64,000 bases of DNA from an uncultured Bdellovibrionales bacterium (GTDB taxonomy: Bacteria > Bdellovibrionota > Bdellovibrionia > Bdellovibrionales > Bdellovibrionaceae). The notes under the pieces were generated by a model that was not told the DNA's origin, searched no databases, and saw only the letters and a program-made list of their open reading frames with translations. The position numbers were made by a program, and so were the translations under genes. Shown piece by piece: positions 8,617 through 18,749 of this stretch (the first letter of the stretch is position 1; every line of letters begins with the position of its first letter). The DNA lies in the NCBI GenBank assembly GCA_903926205.1, contig CAIYID010000025.1, forward strand, positions 1-64,000, written 5' to 3'.

Positions 8617-9462
8617 CTAATGATGAGTATCGATGGGTTCGAACTTTCGTAAAACTTTACGACGGAGTTGCTCAAAAATGACATTCAAGGAAAAAACCGT
8701 CAAAAATAAAATCAAAGAAGGAAAAAGTAAAACATGAGGGTAAGCGATCATGGACTTCCAACCCTCTTGCAACAGTAATCCCCAGCTAGATAAGGGTGGT
8801 TGAATTCCTAATCCGGTAAAACTCAGTAAACTTTCAAACAACAAAAAATTAGGAATCTGAAGACCAAACATGATCATCAAAGATGGCGCTAAATTCGGTC
8901 CAATTTCCCGCCAAAATATACGAAACGGTGTCGAGCCAACGGCGACAGCCGCCTCTACATAAAGAAGAGCTTTTTCTTTCAAAACAAGATTTCGTGTGAG
9001 CCTGGCAAAAGACATCCATGAACCTAATGAAATCGCGAAAGCTAATTTAAAAATTCCAGTAAGGCCAGAGACCCCGCCGCCGCGATTCGCAAGAAAAATC
9101 ACAAGAAGCCCTATGGTCACTAATTGAGGTAAGGACATCAAAACTTCCATCAATCGCATCATCACTTGATCCGTCAATTTTCCGAGCCAAGCTGAAATGC
9201 CACCATAAATTACCCCGATAAAAAAGGAAAACAAACTACAAACACAACCCATCATCAGAGTCATTTGTGCTCCGTGAACCGTGCGCAAAAAAAGATCTCT
9301 TCCTAAAGAGTCGGTCCCGAAAATATGGGCAAAGCTTGGACTTTGCATCGCTATTTGCACATTCGTCTGCCAATTAGATTCAGGGAACAAAAGCTGCACA
9401 AGTCCGATGGACAATCCTAAAGCTGTTAGAAAAATAACTGAAAAATAAAAAATACTTTTCAA
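8617..9462 (-). CDS. ABC transporter permease, OppC/DppC type
   Basis: Inner-membrane permease of the peptide/nickel transporter family (BPD_transp_1). 281 residues with one N-terminal membrane helix, the conserved FGTDSLGRDLFLRTVHGAQ segment and about five further helices. The EAA loop that docks the ATPase is at AAVAVGSTPFRIFWREIGPN, so it should pair with an ATP-binding subunit. It is 62 bases downstream of the OppB-type gene and is last in the slt operon. No substrate-binding protein or ATPase gene is present around it, so these must be supplied from elsewhere. Substrate unknown; peptides or muropeptides are most likely from context. Confidence 0.88.
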   Translation of the reverse strand: MKSIFYFSVIFLTALGLSIGLVQLLFPESNWQTNVQIAMQSPSFAHIFGTDSLGRDLFLRTVHGAQMTLMMGCVCSLFSFFIGVIYGGISAWLGKLTDQVMMRLMEVLMSLPQLVTIGLLVIFLANRGGGVSGLTGIFKLAFAISLGSWMSFARLTRNLVLKEKALLYVEAAVAVGSTPFRIFWREIGPNLAPSLMIMFGLQIPNFLLFESLLSFTGLGIQPPLSSWGLLLQEGWKSMIAYPHVLLFPSLILFLTVFSLNVIFEQLRRKVLRKFEPIDTHH

Positions 9463-9524
9463 TCGACTCCTTACTTTTTTTCTTGAGTAACAATAAATAA
9501 ACTAAAAAACATTTTTACCTGGTT

Positions 9525-10433
9525 CTAATTTTTTTCTATTCTGGCATCCAATGAATAAATAATAATATCAAACAACAAATTACTTATCACTAAAATCAAT
9601 CCATAAATGAGTGTCAGAGAAATGATCACCGCATAATCACGATTCACCAAAGATTCGATAAATTGCGAACCCAGCCCACCAATATTAAAAATAATTTCAA
9701 CTAAAAGTGATCCCGATAAAATTCCGGCCACTGATTGACCTAAGTAAGAAAGGACCGGAATCAGAGATTGTTTGAAGGCAAATTTCATCAAAATCTTTTC
9801 ATTCGAAAAACCATAAGCTTTCGCCGTAATAGCCCAAGGCTGAGCAAGAGACTCTTCCAGCCCACCGATCAAAAGGCGTGCTAAATTCGCTGCGGGACGA
9901 ATTGTTAAAACCATGAGGGGTAAGATATATGATGCCCACCGATCACTCACGGTGATCGGAAACCAATTGAGCCAAAGACCAAATACTAAAATCACCAAAG
10001 GGCCAAGAAATAAAGTCGGTGCCGACAAAAACATAAAATGTATGGCCCTCATAACAACCTGAGAACCTGTAATAAAAAATAAAAATCCACTGCTGATTCC
10101 AATCAATACACCGAAAAATAAAGCGCCAGCACCCAAGCCAAAACTCCGCGGAAGAGCATTCATAATCACAATAGAAACAGATTTTCCAGAATAAAGAATC
10201 GAATGACCTAAGTTAAACTCGGCTAAATTTTTCAAATAAAGAGTGTATTGAGTCAAGAGGGATTGATCCAATCCATATTGAATTTTAAGCGCTGCCAATA
10301 CTTGCGGCGCTAACTGAACTTCGTCATCAAAGGGCCCGCCTGGCAAACAGCGTAACAAGAAAAAAGTCGCCGTGATTAAACCAAAAATTGAAAAAAGAGA
10401 AAGAAAAATCCTCCGAACTAAATATCGTCCCAT
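9525..10433 (-). CDS. ABC transporter permease, OppB/DppB type
   Basis: 302 residues, inner membrane. The start GRYLVRRIFLSL and the LRCLPGGPFDDE segment in the first periplasmic loop are typical of OppB/DppB. The EAA loop is at ITAKAYGFSNEKILMKFAF. Its ATG lies inside the end of slt (16-base overlap), which implies translational coupling, and the OppC partner follows. Together they would form the membrane core of a peptide importer. The tie to a lytic transglycosylase suggests uptake of cell-wall fragments, but that is inference. Confidence 0.88.
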   Translation of the reverse strand: MGRYLVRRIFLSLFSIFGLITATFFLLRCLPGGPFDDEVQLAPQVLAALKIQYGLDQSLLTQYTLYLKNLAEFNLGHSILYSGKSVSIVIMNALPRSFGLGAGALFFGVLIGISSGFLFFITGSQVVMRAIHFMFLSAPTLFLGPLVILVFGLWLNWFPITVSDRWASYILPLMVLTIRPAANLARLLIGGLEESLAQPWAITAKAYGFSNEKILMKFAFKQSLIPVLSYLGQSVAGILSGSLLVEIIFNIGGLGSQFIESLVNRDYAVIISLTLIYGLILVISNLLFDIIIYSLDARIEKN

Positions 10434-12970
10434 GATTCCTTCATCGTCTCATGCGAATTTTCCTTGGAGGAAAGAATTGATTCGTTGAGCAATCCTCCCA
10501 ATGGTCCACTGAGCGTGATCATTCCCTCCTTTTTTCCATTGTAGAGTCGTGAGTAAATCAAAAAATGTGTCAGCACTTTCTTTACATAATTACGAGTTTC
10601 AACATACGGAATGTGCTCAACAAACTCATCTAAATCCAATTGACCAAAACTTGTTATCCATGAACGCACTCGATGAGGACCGGCATTATAACCGGCGGCA
10701 ACCAAGGCAAAGTTTCCGTCAAATTTCTTTATTAAACGCTGCAAATACTTAGCTCCGATTTTAACAGCCCCTTCGGGTTGCAATAATTTTTTTGAATCGA
10801 AGTTTTTTTCTCCGAGAAGGCCGGCAACTTTTTGAGCGGTGAAGGGCATGACTTGCATTAATCCTAAGGCCCCGACAGGCGATACCACATCACGCTTATA
10901 CTGACTTTCGGCTCTCATAATTCCCCAAATGAGTTCTGTCGGTACATTGAACTCCAGAGAATAGCGATTCACCACTCCGGAAAACGCGCGTGGATAAGTT
11001 TGTTCCCAGAGGGGTCGAATGCCCTCCAGTCCGTAGAAAGCCCTCTGACTGGCAAAAGTTACTTGACCAATATAACTCGAACGATTGTAACTTTCTGCCA
11101 ATTCATATTCTTGCATCAAGGTTTTCAGATATTCTCGATTACTCGTGCGTTTTTCGATATCAAAAAGGTCCCAACGCGACCACTCTTGAAGACCTAGGAT
11201 CATTAAATTGCGGGCACGTTCAAAACGCTTCAATAACACGGGCTTCGAAAAAACGATGGCGTTATCATCGCCTTCCACCGAAGAAGCTGTTTTTTCTTCA
11301 GTGACGTCATCTCCTCGATCAGGCCCTTCTTCTTTAACGAGCTCCGGTGCCGATTCTGCTTCTTCACCAATTTGCTTCAATGACGAGTCTTCGGTTCGAC
11401 TAAAATCGTTCAACTCTGACTGCTGAGCTGCAATTTCTCGAAACCAAGCTGGATCATCTGCCGGCATGAGGGCCTCAAGAGGGAAAGAACGGATAACTCG
11501 TCGATTTTCATCAGGAAGAATTCTTTGGGAAATCTTTGGCATGATTTCATCTAATTTTTTCAAGCGTGCAGCGGCCGCCCAAGAATAATATCCTAACAAC
11601 TTATCGTGAGACAAACTTTCAAAAATCACTCTCGATTCAGAATAGCGAGCCATTCTAAAAAGACACATTCCTAACCAATAATTCATTCGATCAGAAGAAA
11701 TTGAAGCGCTGGATTTTTTTACTTTTTTGGAATCTGTCCGAAGATCAGTCAATGATTTGTACGCCCCTTCATAATCTCCGCGCAAATAGCGAATCCAAGC
11801 CAAATACCATTTTGCATCTCTCGTGAGGGGCGAGCCCGCAAAGGCTTTCATAAACTCCTGAAATTTTCTCGAAGCACCATCGTAATCTTGAAATTGATAA
11901 CTCACGAATGCGGCTTGAAAAAGCGCTTGCTTTCCAAATTTTCCTCGTGAATTACGTCGGTAAGCGGCATAATAGGAGCCAATCGCAGCTTCGGAATCTC
12001 CTAATTTTGCTGCAGCATTAGCGATCAACATCAAAAAATTAGCGTCTACTTTCTTGGATTCATACATGGGCTTTAAGAGCTCCATCGCCGCTTCCACTTC
12101 ACCATCATGAAGAAGAAAAGTGATTTCTAAACTGACGGCTTCGACCTGATCTTCTTTCGATCCTTGCTTCAACTGAACAATTTCTTCACGAGCTTTTTTA
12201 TTCAAACCCGCCCACTGAAGATTTTTTATTCGCAAGTGCCGATCATCAGAGTTTGTGGAACATTTTGTAGCCAGTTGCTCAAAAGAATTTTCTGATAAAT
12301 TAAAACCCCAAGTTGAAACATGACTGTCATCGGGATAGTGGGCATAAAGCTTTTTGGCCCAACGACAAAATCCACTTTTATTGCCAACTCCTCGTTCTGC
12401 TCTTGCCAATTCGTAAATGAGTTCTGGATAAATTTCTTCATGACGATTTTTCTTTTCTAACTTGGCTAAAATGGTTCGAGCCTCTTTGAATTGTTTTTGA
12501 TCGTTCTGAATTTTCGAAAGCTGAAATTGAGAATCTCTTAACATTTTCATATTCGGAGATAATTTCAAGATGGCTTTGAACTCTTTCTGAGCCTCCAATG
12601 GTTGCCCCTTTTTAAGAGCTATTTGAGCCAACTGATAGTGGGCATATTCCATAAGATTTGTTTCTGATTCGAGAATATTTTTAAAAATAGATTCTGCTTT
12701 TTCAAGTTGGTTAAGATCCAACAACAATAGACCTTGCTCCATAGTCAAAAGCCGGATTTCGTCTTTAATAATCTCTGTCGTTGGCATCGACCTCAGAGTG
12801 CTGATTTGCTGGTTCACAACTAGTAAGGCTGGCTCTAATTTTCCTTCGGTTTTTAATGCTCTTATTTTTGCAAAAAATTCTGGCTGTGCCTGTACCTGCC
12901 CTGAATATAAAAAAAGGCTTAAACTCAAAAGAATAGTTAGTTGTGCGAACATACTTTCCATGATAGCCAT
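10418..12970 (-). CDS. slt: soluble lytic murein transglycosylase with long TPR region
   Basis: Periplasmic enzyme that cleaves peptidoglycan glycan strands and leaves 1,6-anhydro-muramyl ends. About 850 residues, larger than Slt70 (about 645). Signal peptide, then helical TPR-like repeats to about residue 540 (for example YEYAHYQLAQIALKKGQ-type units), an acidic spacer (about 545-590) and a C-terminal SLT domain with the catalytic Glu at about 688 in MRAESQYKRDVVSP, followed by GALGLMQVMPFTA and AAGYNAGPHRV. Start codon uncertain: ATGs at 12970, 12961 and 12952 and a GTG at 12979 are in frame, none with a strong ribosome binding site. It is head to head with radA (10 bases) and overlaps the OppB gene. 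Confidence 0.92.
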   Translation of the reverse strand: MAIMESMFAQLTILLSLSLFLYSGQVQAQPEFFAKIRALKTEGKLEPALLVVNQQISTLRSMPTTEIIKDEIRLLTMEQGLLLLDLNQLEKAESIFKNILESETNLMEYAHYQLAQIALKKGQPLEAQKEFKAILKLSPNMKMLRDSQFQLSKIQNDQKQFKEARTILAKLEKKNRHEEIYPELIYELARAERGVGNKSGFCRWAKKLYAHYPDDSHVSTWGFNLSENSFEQLATKCSTNSDDRHLRIKNLQWAGLNKKAREEIVQLKQGSKEDQVEAVSLEITFLLHDGEVEAAMELLKPMYESKKVDANFLMLIANAAAKLGDSEAAIGSYYAAYRRNSRGKFGKQALFQAAFVSYQFQDYDGASRKFQEFMKAFAGSPLTRDAKWYLAWIRYLRGDYEGAYKSLTDLRTDSKKVKKSSASISSDRMNYWLGMCLFRMARYSESRVIFESLSHDKLLGYYSWAAAARLKKLDEIMPKISQRILPDENRRVIRSFPLEALMPADDPAWFREIAAQQSELNDFSRTEDSSLKQIGEEAESAPELVKEEGPDRGDDVTEEKTASSVEGDDNAIVFSKPVLLKRFERARNLMILGLQEWSRWDLFDIEKRTSNREYLKTLMQEYELAESYNRSSYIGQVTFASQRAFYGLEGIRPLWEQTYPRAFSGVVNRYSLEFNVPTELIWGIMRAESQYKRDVVSPVGALGLMQVMPFTAQKVAGLLGEKNFDSKKLLQPEGAVKIGAKYLQRLIKKFDGNFALVAAGYNAGPHRVRSWITSFGQLDLDEFVEHIPYVETRNYVKKVLTHFLIYSRLYNGKKEGMITLSGPLGGLLNESILSSKENSHETMKESWDDI

Positions 12971-12980
12971 TTCTTTCACT

Positions 12981-14393
12981 ATGTCGAAACGGAAAACAAT
13001 TTTTACTTGTCAAAATTGCGGGGCGCAGCGATCACGCTGGGAAGGTCGCTGTTCTGATTGCGGCTCCTGGAATTCCTTTGTCGAAGAAACTTTTTCTGAT
13101 CCTGCTGCGGTCAAGGGCTGGTCTATCGGCAAGGCAGGCAAGGCGGAGAAATCTTCTGGCCGCAACATTGCAGCAAAGGCCGAGACGGTCACACTCGACC
13201 AAAGTGTTGAACATATTCAGTTTGAACGCATGAACACAGGATTTTCTGAACTCAATCGAGTTTTGGGTGGCGGTCTTGCTTGTGGATCTTTCGTTTTACT
13301 TGGCGGTGCCCCGGGCGTAGGAAAATCGACTTTGCTCTTACAAATGGCTGGCGGTTTAGCCCAAGAAGAATCCAAAGTTCTTTATGTTTCTGGGGAAGAA
13401 AGCATTGCACAGACAAGCTCTCGTGCTCATCGCTTGGGTATTCGCAACAAATCCGTCGAGCTTTCAGCCGAAAGTAATTTACAAAGTATTTTGGATTTGG
13501 CCCGCGCCAAAAAACCACAGGTACTGATTGTTGACTCAATTCAGACAATTTTTTTGCCGGAGTTGGAAGCGGCGCCAGGCTCAGTCTCACAAGTGAGAGA
13601 ATGCGCAGGTCACTTGATGGGGCTCGCGAAAAATGAGGGCATCACCGTTTTACTTATTGGCCACGTCACTAAAGAAGGTAACATCGCCGGCCCCAAAGTG
13701 CTCGAGCACATGGTCGATTGCGTCCTTAGCTTTGATGGTGACCTCTCAAGTAATTTTCGTTTACTTCGCTCGTTAAAAAATCGTTTTGGTCCTACTCACG
13801 AATTGGGCGTCTTCCGAATGATTGCGAGTGGCTTAGAAGAAGTTCTTAATCCTTCCGAATTATTTCTTGAAGAACGGGGCGACAGTCTTATAGGCTCCGC
13901 TGTTTTTGCCTCAATGGAAGGGAGTCGCCCCTTGCTCTGCGAAGTGCAAGCGCTGACGATTTCAACACCGATGGCCATGCCTCGTCGAACGGCCTTGGGA
14001 ATTGAAGTGAATCGCCTCCACATGGTGACGGCCGTGCTCGATCGTCATTTGGATTTGCGCTTGGCTCAACATGATATTTTTATCAATGTCGTTGGTGGAT
14101 TAAAATTAGTAGAGCCCAGCTCTGACTTAGCGGTTGCCGCCGCGATTCTTTCCACCGATGGTCGCAAAGAACTTGATGCGACATCTGTTTTTTTCGGAGA
14201 AATTGGCCTCACCGGCGAAGTTCGTGCGGTTTCTTTTGCGGAACAGCGCCTGCGAGAAGCCGCGAAGCTGGGTTTTAAAACTTTCGTCATTCCAGCCTCA
14301 AATAAAAGACATATCGAAGATTTTAAACCTGAGGCTGGCTCAAAAATAATCTGGATCAAAAACGTCAAAGAATTACAAAGACTCATTTATTGA
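12981..14393 (+). CDS. radA: DNA repair protein RadA/Sms
   Basis: RecA-like ATPase and helicase that promotes branch migration in recombination. 470 residues from the ATG at 12981. N-terminal zinc finger with Cys10, Cys13, Cys24 and Cys27; Walker A GGAPGVGKST with Lys115; the diagnostic KNRFG motif at about 266-270; and a C-terminal Lon-protease-like domain (AVAAAILSTDGRKELD) that forms the hexamer. The frame is open far upstream, over the start of slt, but only this start begins at the zinc finger. Its promoter must lie within the slt coding sequence. Confidence 0.97.
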   Translation: MSKRKTIFTCQNCGAQRSRWEGRCSDCGSWNSFVEETFSDPAAVKGWSIGKAGKAEKSSGRNIAAKAETVTLDQSVEHIQFERMNTGFSELNRVLGGGLACGSFVLLGGAPGVGKSTLLLQMAGGLAQEESKVLYVSGEESIAQTSSRAHRLGIRNKSVELSAESNLQSILDLARAKKPQVLIVDSIQTIFLPELEAAPGSVSQVRECAGHLMGLAKNEGITVLLIGHVTKEGNIAGPKVLEHMVDCVLSFDGDLSSNFRLLRSLKNRFGPTHELGVFRMIASGLEEVLNPSELFLEERGDSLIGSAVFASMEGSRPLLCEVQALTISTPMAMPRRTALGIEVNRLHMVTAVLDRHLDLRLAQHDIFINVVGGLKLVEPSSDLAVAAAILSTDGRKELDATSVFFGEIGLTGEVRAVSFAEQRLREAAKLGFKTFVIPASNKRHIEDFKPEAGSKIIWIKNVKELQRLIY

Positions 14394-14411
14394 AGTGAGA
14401 TTCAACTTCAC

Positions 14412-16562
14412 TCAGTCAAATAATTGTTGAAAAAAGTAAGTCATGATCAAGGCTTGATCACGAATTAGCTCTTGAAGATTTGCGGCGGCACCATGACCTC
14501 CATTTGTGTTTTCGTAGAACAAAATATCATGCCCCTGGGCCTCCATTTTTGCTGCCATTTTTCTGGCATGAGCTGGTGTGACTCGGTCATGCGTTGTCGC
14601 TGTACTAAAAAATACTTTGGGATATTTCTGATCTTTCTTCACATTTTGATAGGGTGAATATTGAAGAATTACTTGCTTCATGATCGGATCGGCAGGATCT
14701 CCGTACTCCCCTTCCCAACTAGTACCAGCTCCAAGTAGCGGAAAGCGAATCATATCCAGAAGGGGAACTTCGCAGGAAACGGCATTGAAAAGCTCTGGAT
14801 ATAAAACAAGGCTAGCTCCAACTAAAAGTCCTCCATTGCTACCACCCTTTATTCCTAGTCTTCGGGGTGACGTGATTTTCTTTGCAATGAGACTCTGGGC
14901 AACACTCGCAAAGTCCTCAAAAACTTTGTGACGATTTTCTTTTATAACGGTGTTATGCCATTTTGGTCCAAACTCACCACCGCCTCGAATATTAGCAAGC
15001 ACGTAGGCGCCGCCAGCTTCGAGCCAAACTTTTCCGACAGTTCCTGAATAATAGGGAGTCTCTGATACTTCAAAACCACCGTAAGCCGTCATGATCGTCG
15101 GATTCGAACCGTTCAGTGGCAAGTTTTTTTTGTGAACCAAATAATAAGGAATCTTTGTTCCATCAAGGCTTGTTGATTCAAATTGTTCAACAATCATTTC
15201 ATCAGAATTAAAACGAGTCTTTGCTTGTTTGATAATTTCTGGCTTCTTTAGAGGCTCAAGATCCGAATGTAAAAAATAACTCGCGGGCGTTAAAAAGCCC
15301 ACATAAGATGTTATAAATAAATGTTCAAAGCTGCCTCCTGTGACGAAATCAACAGCTCCAGCGGCAGGAAGAGGCAAGGCTGATAATTTCCAGCCTGAAT
15401 TTATTTTTTGTGCCTGGAAAATTTTTCCGTTCACATTTTCAAGCACGTGAATAAAAAGTTGATTAGCCGTTCTTGTCACATACTGAATTGAGGAATGAGA
15501 GTCCGGAGCCAATAGAACCTCAGGCTCTAGTTGTTTGAGGTTTTTCATTGGAATTGAAAGGAGTGTTCCAGCAGAAAAAAGTTTCCCATTCAAAGACCAA
15601 TCAGTGCGAAGTGAAATTAACAATTGTTTTTTAAATAGTCCCTGAAAAATCGCATCTTCTGGAATTGGTACTAGCTCGACTTTGTCATTTTGAATCCAGT
15701 AAAGTTTGTTGGTGAAAAAAGTGAGGCCTTCCATAATAAAGGTTTCATTTCCCTCAGGACAATGGATTGGACTGGGCGATGCGCTAATATCATTGACTGA
15801 GCCTTCAAACACTGTTTTTGCTTCTTTTAGCTCGGTGCCGCGATGCCATTTTTTTACTATTCGTGGATAGCTAGAGGTCGTGAGGGAACCCTCTCCCCAG
15901 TTTGTTCCAACAAGAAGCGTATTTTCATCTAGCCAAGCGGCATCAGTTTTTGCTTCGGGAATATTAAAGCCATCAGACACAAATGCTTTTTTTACTAAAT
16001 TAAATTCTCGGATAACCACAGCATCACCGCCACCCCGAGAAAGTGAAATCAAGCAATTTGTGTTTTTGGGAGCTAGGCAATCTGAGCTTTTATAAACCCA
16101 GTTTTCATTTTCTGCGAGAGCCAGCTTGTCGATATCCAAAAGTGTTTCCCAATATGGAGAATCCGTTTTGTAATTTTCTAACGAAGTTCTGCGCCAGAGA
16201 CCTCTGACATGATCCTTGTCTTGCCAAAAGTTATAAACCCAGTTTCCCATTATGGCACTCGGAGTGGGAATGCGATCTGGGGCAAGAATGATATTTTCAA
16301 TATTCTTTTTCACGGACTCAAATCGGTTATCTGAAGTGAGTTGATGCAAAGATCGAGAATTTTCGGATTTTACCCAATCCAAAGCTTGAGGTGAGGAAGT
16401 CGACTCTAACCATAAAAAGGAATCTTCTGTTGTTTCTTGCGCAAGAAGGCGAGAAGGGGCTATTTTATGATCGGTTATTTGAGCGGTACTACAACTCACA
16501 GTCAAAACAAGAGCAATAACTTGGGCTAATATAAATTGCGGGTTCTTAACTGACTTTCTCAT
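14412..16562 (-). CDS. prolyl oligopeptidase-family lipoprotein (S9A)
   Basis: Serine peptidase of the S9A family that cuts short proline-containing peptides. 716 residues from the ATG at 16562, which has AAGGAA at good spacing; the longer open frame has no support. The start MRKSVKN plus hydrophobic stretch and LTVSC (Cys24) suggest a lipoprotein, so the enzyme would be on the periplasmic or outer-membrane side, unlike cytosolic POP. A seven-bladed propeller covers about 90-430. The hydrolase domain has Ser in GGSNGG, Asp in THDRVTP and His in NGGHGAAAN. It converges with radA with 18 bases between. It could feed peptides into the cell for a scavenger or predator. Confidence 0.93.
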   Translation of the reverse strand: MRKSVKNPQFILAQVIALVLTVSCSTAQITDHKIAPSRLLAQETTEDSFLWLESTSSPQALDWVKSENSRSLHQLTSDNRFESVKKNIENIILAPDRIPTPSAIMGNWVYNFWQDKDHVRGLWRRTSLENYKTDSPYWETLLDIDKLALAENENWVYKSSDCLAPKNTNCLISLSRGGGDAVVIREFNLVKKAFVSDGFNIPEAKTDAAWLDENTLLVGTNWGEGSLTTSSYPRIVKKWHRGTELKEAKTVFEGSVNDISASPSPIHCPEGNETFIMEGLTFFTNKLYWIQNDKVELVPIPEDAIFQGLFKKQLLISLRTDWSLNGKLFSAGTLLSIPMKNLKQLEPEVLLAPDSHSSIQYVTRTANQLFIHVLENVNGKIFQAQKINSGWKLSALPLPAAGAVDFVTGGSFEHLFITSYVGFLTPASYFLHSDLEPLKKPEIIKQAKTRFNSDEMIVEQFESTSLDGTKIPYYLVHKKNLPLNGSNPTIMTAYGGFEVSETPYYSGTVGKVWLEAGGAYVLANIRGGGEFGPKWHNTVIKENRHKVFEDFASVAQSLIAKKITSPRRLGIKGGSNGGLLVGASLVLYPELFNAVSCEVPLLDMIRFPLLGAGTSWEGEYGDPADPIMKQVILQYSPYQNVKKDQKYPKVFFSTATTHDRVTPAHARKMAAKMEAQGHDILFYENTNGGHGAAANLQELIRDQALIMTYFFQQLFD

Positions 16563-16785
16563 AAAAGTTCCTTCATCATAGATGATTATTGAATTTATAT
16601 CGGATTTTATGGATGTTAAGTTGAGTAATTTAATCTGAAAATATGATAAAAACAAAAGTCTAGTTTCTAGACCACTTATGAAAATTATATCAATATTTTA
16701 TCCTGAGACTGAATTTCATACTTCATTATTGCGCTACGAATGGTCAGACTTTACAAGCCAGAGAGACTGGGTTATTCCGTAAAAC

Positions 16786-18749
16786 ATGAAAAAATCTGAC
16801 CGACTGACCCTTCATTTTTTGCTCTTATTTTTCATCTTAATATCCTCAAGCAATGCCTTTTCCTTAGTTGAAAGTTCTGTGAGCTTCACTCAAACTGGCG
16901 ATAAATTCAAAATTTCAGTTAAAATTCAATCTAGTGAAAAATCAAATCTGCTTTTTAAACTGACGCCCCTAGCGGTAATCAAAAATTCATCAGGACTCAA
17001 ACTGAGTAAAGAAGTTGATGGCAGCTATGATTTGACTTTCCATTCGCTCACGATGCCAATGTCACCAACTCAAATATAAATGTCGCTCAACTAGAATACG
17101 AGATTCCTTACTCTACTAAAACACAGACGAACTTTTACTTAACAAGTAACGACGCATGGACTCCGGTTTTACAAAACAAGGGCGAGGGTGCTGTTTCTCT
17201 TCTGCAAGATATCGAGCAACATTTTTCTACGTCTGCAACCTTACTCCCTGGTTACGAAATGATCGATACAGCCACAGGTAAAGCGGAAGAGGAACTCGAT
17301 TTCGTGATCTGCCAGTGCCACAAATACTCAAATCCAGATCATCGCCTGAACGTGTATTTACTCAATGATGAACCTGAATTGGCAAAAACGATTTTGAGTG
17401 CTCTACAAACCTATTTAGAAAAATTTGAAGCTGATTACGGTGTATATCCCTATGATCAATTTTCAGTCGTCGAATCCACTGAAGAAGTGGGCTTCGCTTT
17501 CCCCAAAATGACCTGGATTGGAAGTCAGCTCTTACATTTTCCTTTTATTCTGCAGACTTCACTTCCTCATGAGCTTTTACATTCCTGGTGGGGCAACGGA
17601 GTTTTTGTCGATTACACCAAAGGCAACTGGTGTGAGGGCTTTACCACTTTTGGCGCGGACTATGGTTTAATCTCAGACGCAGATAAAAAAATATATCGAC
17701 TGAAAGCGATCACGAGCTACTTAGATTACGCTCACACCGGCAAAGAAATTTCATTATCACAATTTATTTCCCGCGGTGAGGACCGCTCCTTGCAAGCCAT
17801 CGGATATGACAAATCAATGATGGTCTTAGTGATGGCAGAGCAAAGAGTTGGCGAAAAAATTTTCAAACTGGCGCTAAAAGAATTTTATGGAAAATTTCGA
17901 TACAGAAAAGCTGCTTACCAAGATTTTTTTTCTATCTTGAGTCTACTATCAGGAGTTGATTTTACGGCTTTTCAAAATTTCTGGCTGTATTCGGTAGGAA
18001 TTTTACCCAAAGATTTTGTTCAGCTCGATTGGCAAAACCAATCAAATCAGCTTGTTGCTACAGCAGAGAAAATGGCTCTTTCCAAAATTCCTGGGCAATA
18101 TCTGCCAATGCAATTGCAATTTACGGATCACTCTAGTCAAATACTTTATTTGAAAGTGAATGCTGAGGGTACGGATATTCAAATGAGCCCGCTCAAGCTG
18201 ACATCACAACCGGAATTTTATTTCTTTGACCAAGATTTTTTGCTTTTTCGGGACTTGAATGAAAACGAAAAGCCGGTGACTTTTTCCACTGCTTTTTCAG
18301 CGACAGAGTTAAAACTTTTTTCGAATGATTCAGAGTTATTAAAAGCGATGGAAATCGCTTTTCCATCGACAAAAATTTCTTTCACCGATGATACTTTTAA
18401 TTTAAAACCCGATTTTAGCATACGACAAATTATTTTGGTCGATTCCAATCATGCAAATCTTATTGCTGAAATTTCTACTTTTCTCAAAGAAAAGAATATC
18501 TTCATCTCAGACGATCATTTTTCATTGAGCGACAAAAACTTCAGCACCAAAGATCATTCATTTTTTACGAGTTTTAAAATTCAGCAAACAACGATCATTG
18601 TTTTTGGTCTTGGACTGACACAAACTCAATTGCGTTGGCTCCAGCGCTGGGGACACTACGGTGCTAAAAGCTATGTCGTTCTAAATTCCACTGGTGCAGA
18701 AGCTCAAGGACTTTGGCTTGAGGCTTATAAGCACTACTTCACTTTTTGA
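16786..18749 (+). pseudogene. frameshifted M1-family metallopeptidase
   Basis: Two frames together encode one secreted peptidase. The first (16786-17079) has a signal peptide (FLLLFFILISSSNAFS) and the start of the domain; the second is open from 17031, with no start codon, to 18749. They overlap between 17031 and 17076, where the reading must drop back one base (total length is not a multiple of three). Across the switch the text joins plausibly to FAHDANVTNS and LPGYEMIDTATGK. The active site is intact: HELLHSWWGN, then Glu in NWCEGFTT. Only 17 residues separate His and Glu, not 18 as in classical M1 enzymes; I recall this from a bacterial M1 side branch. It may be a recent mutation or a sequencing error. 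The 3' end overlaps glpK by 16 bases. Confidence 0.75.

Noticed and set aside
17031-17076. Programmed -1 frameshift in the M1 peptidase gene
   Set aside because: No X-XXY-YYZ slippery heptamer or downstream stem was seen at the junction, so mutation or sequencing error is preferred.
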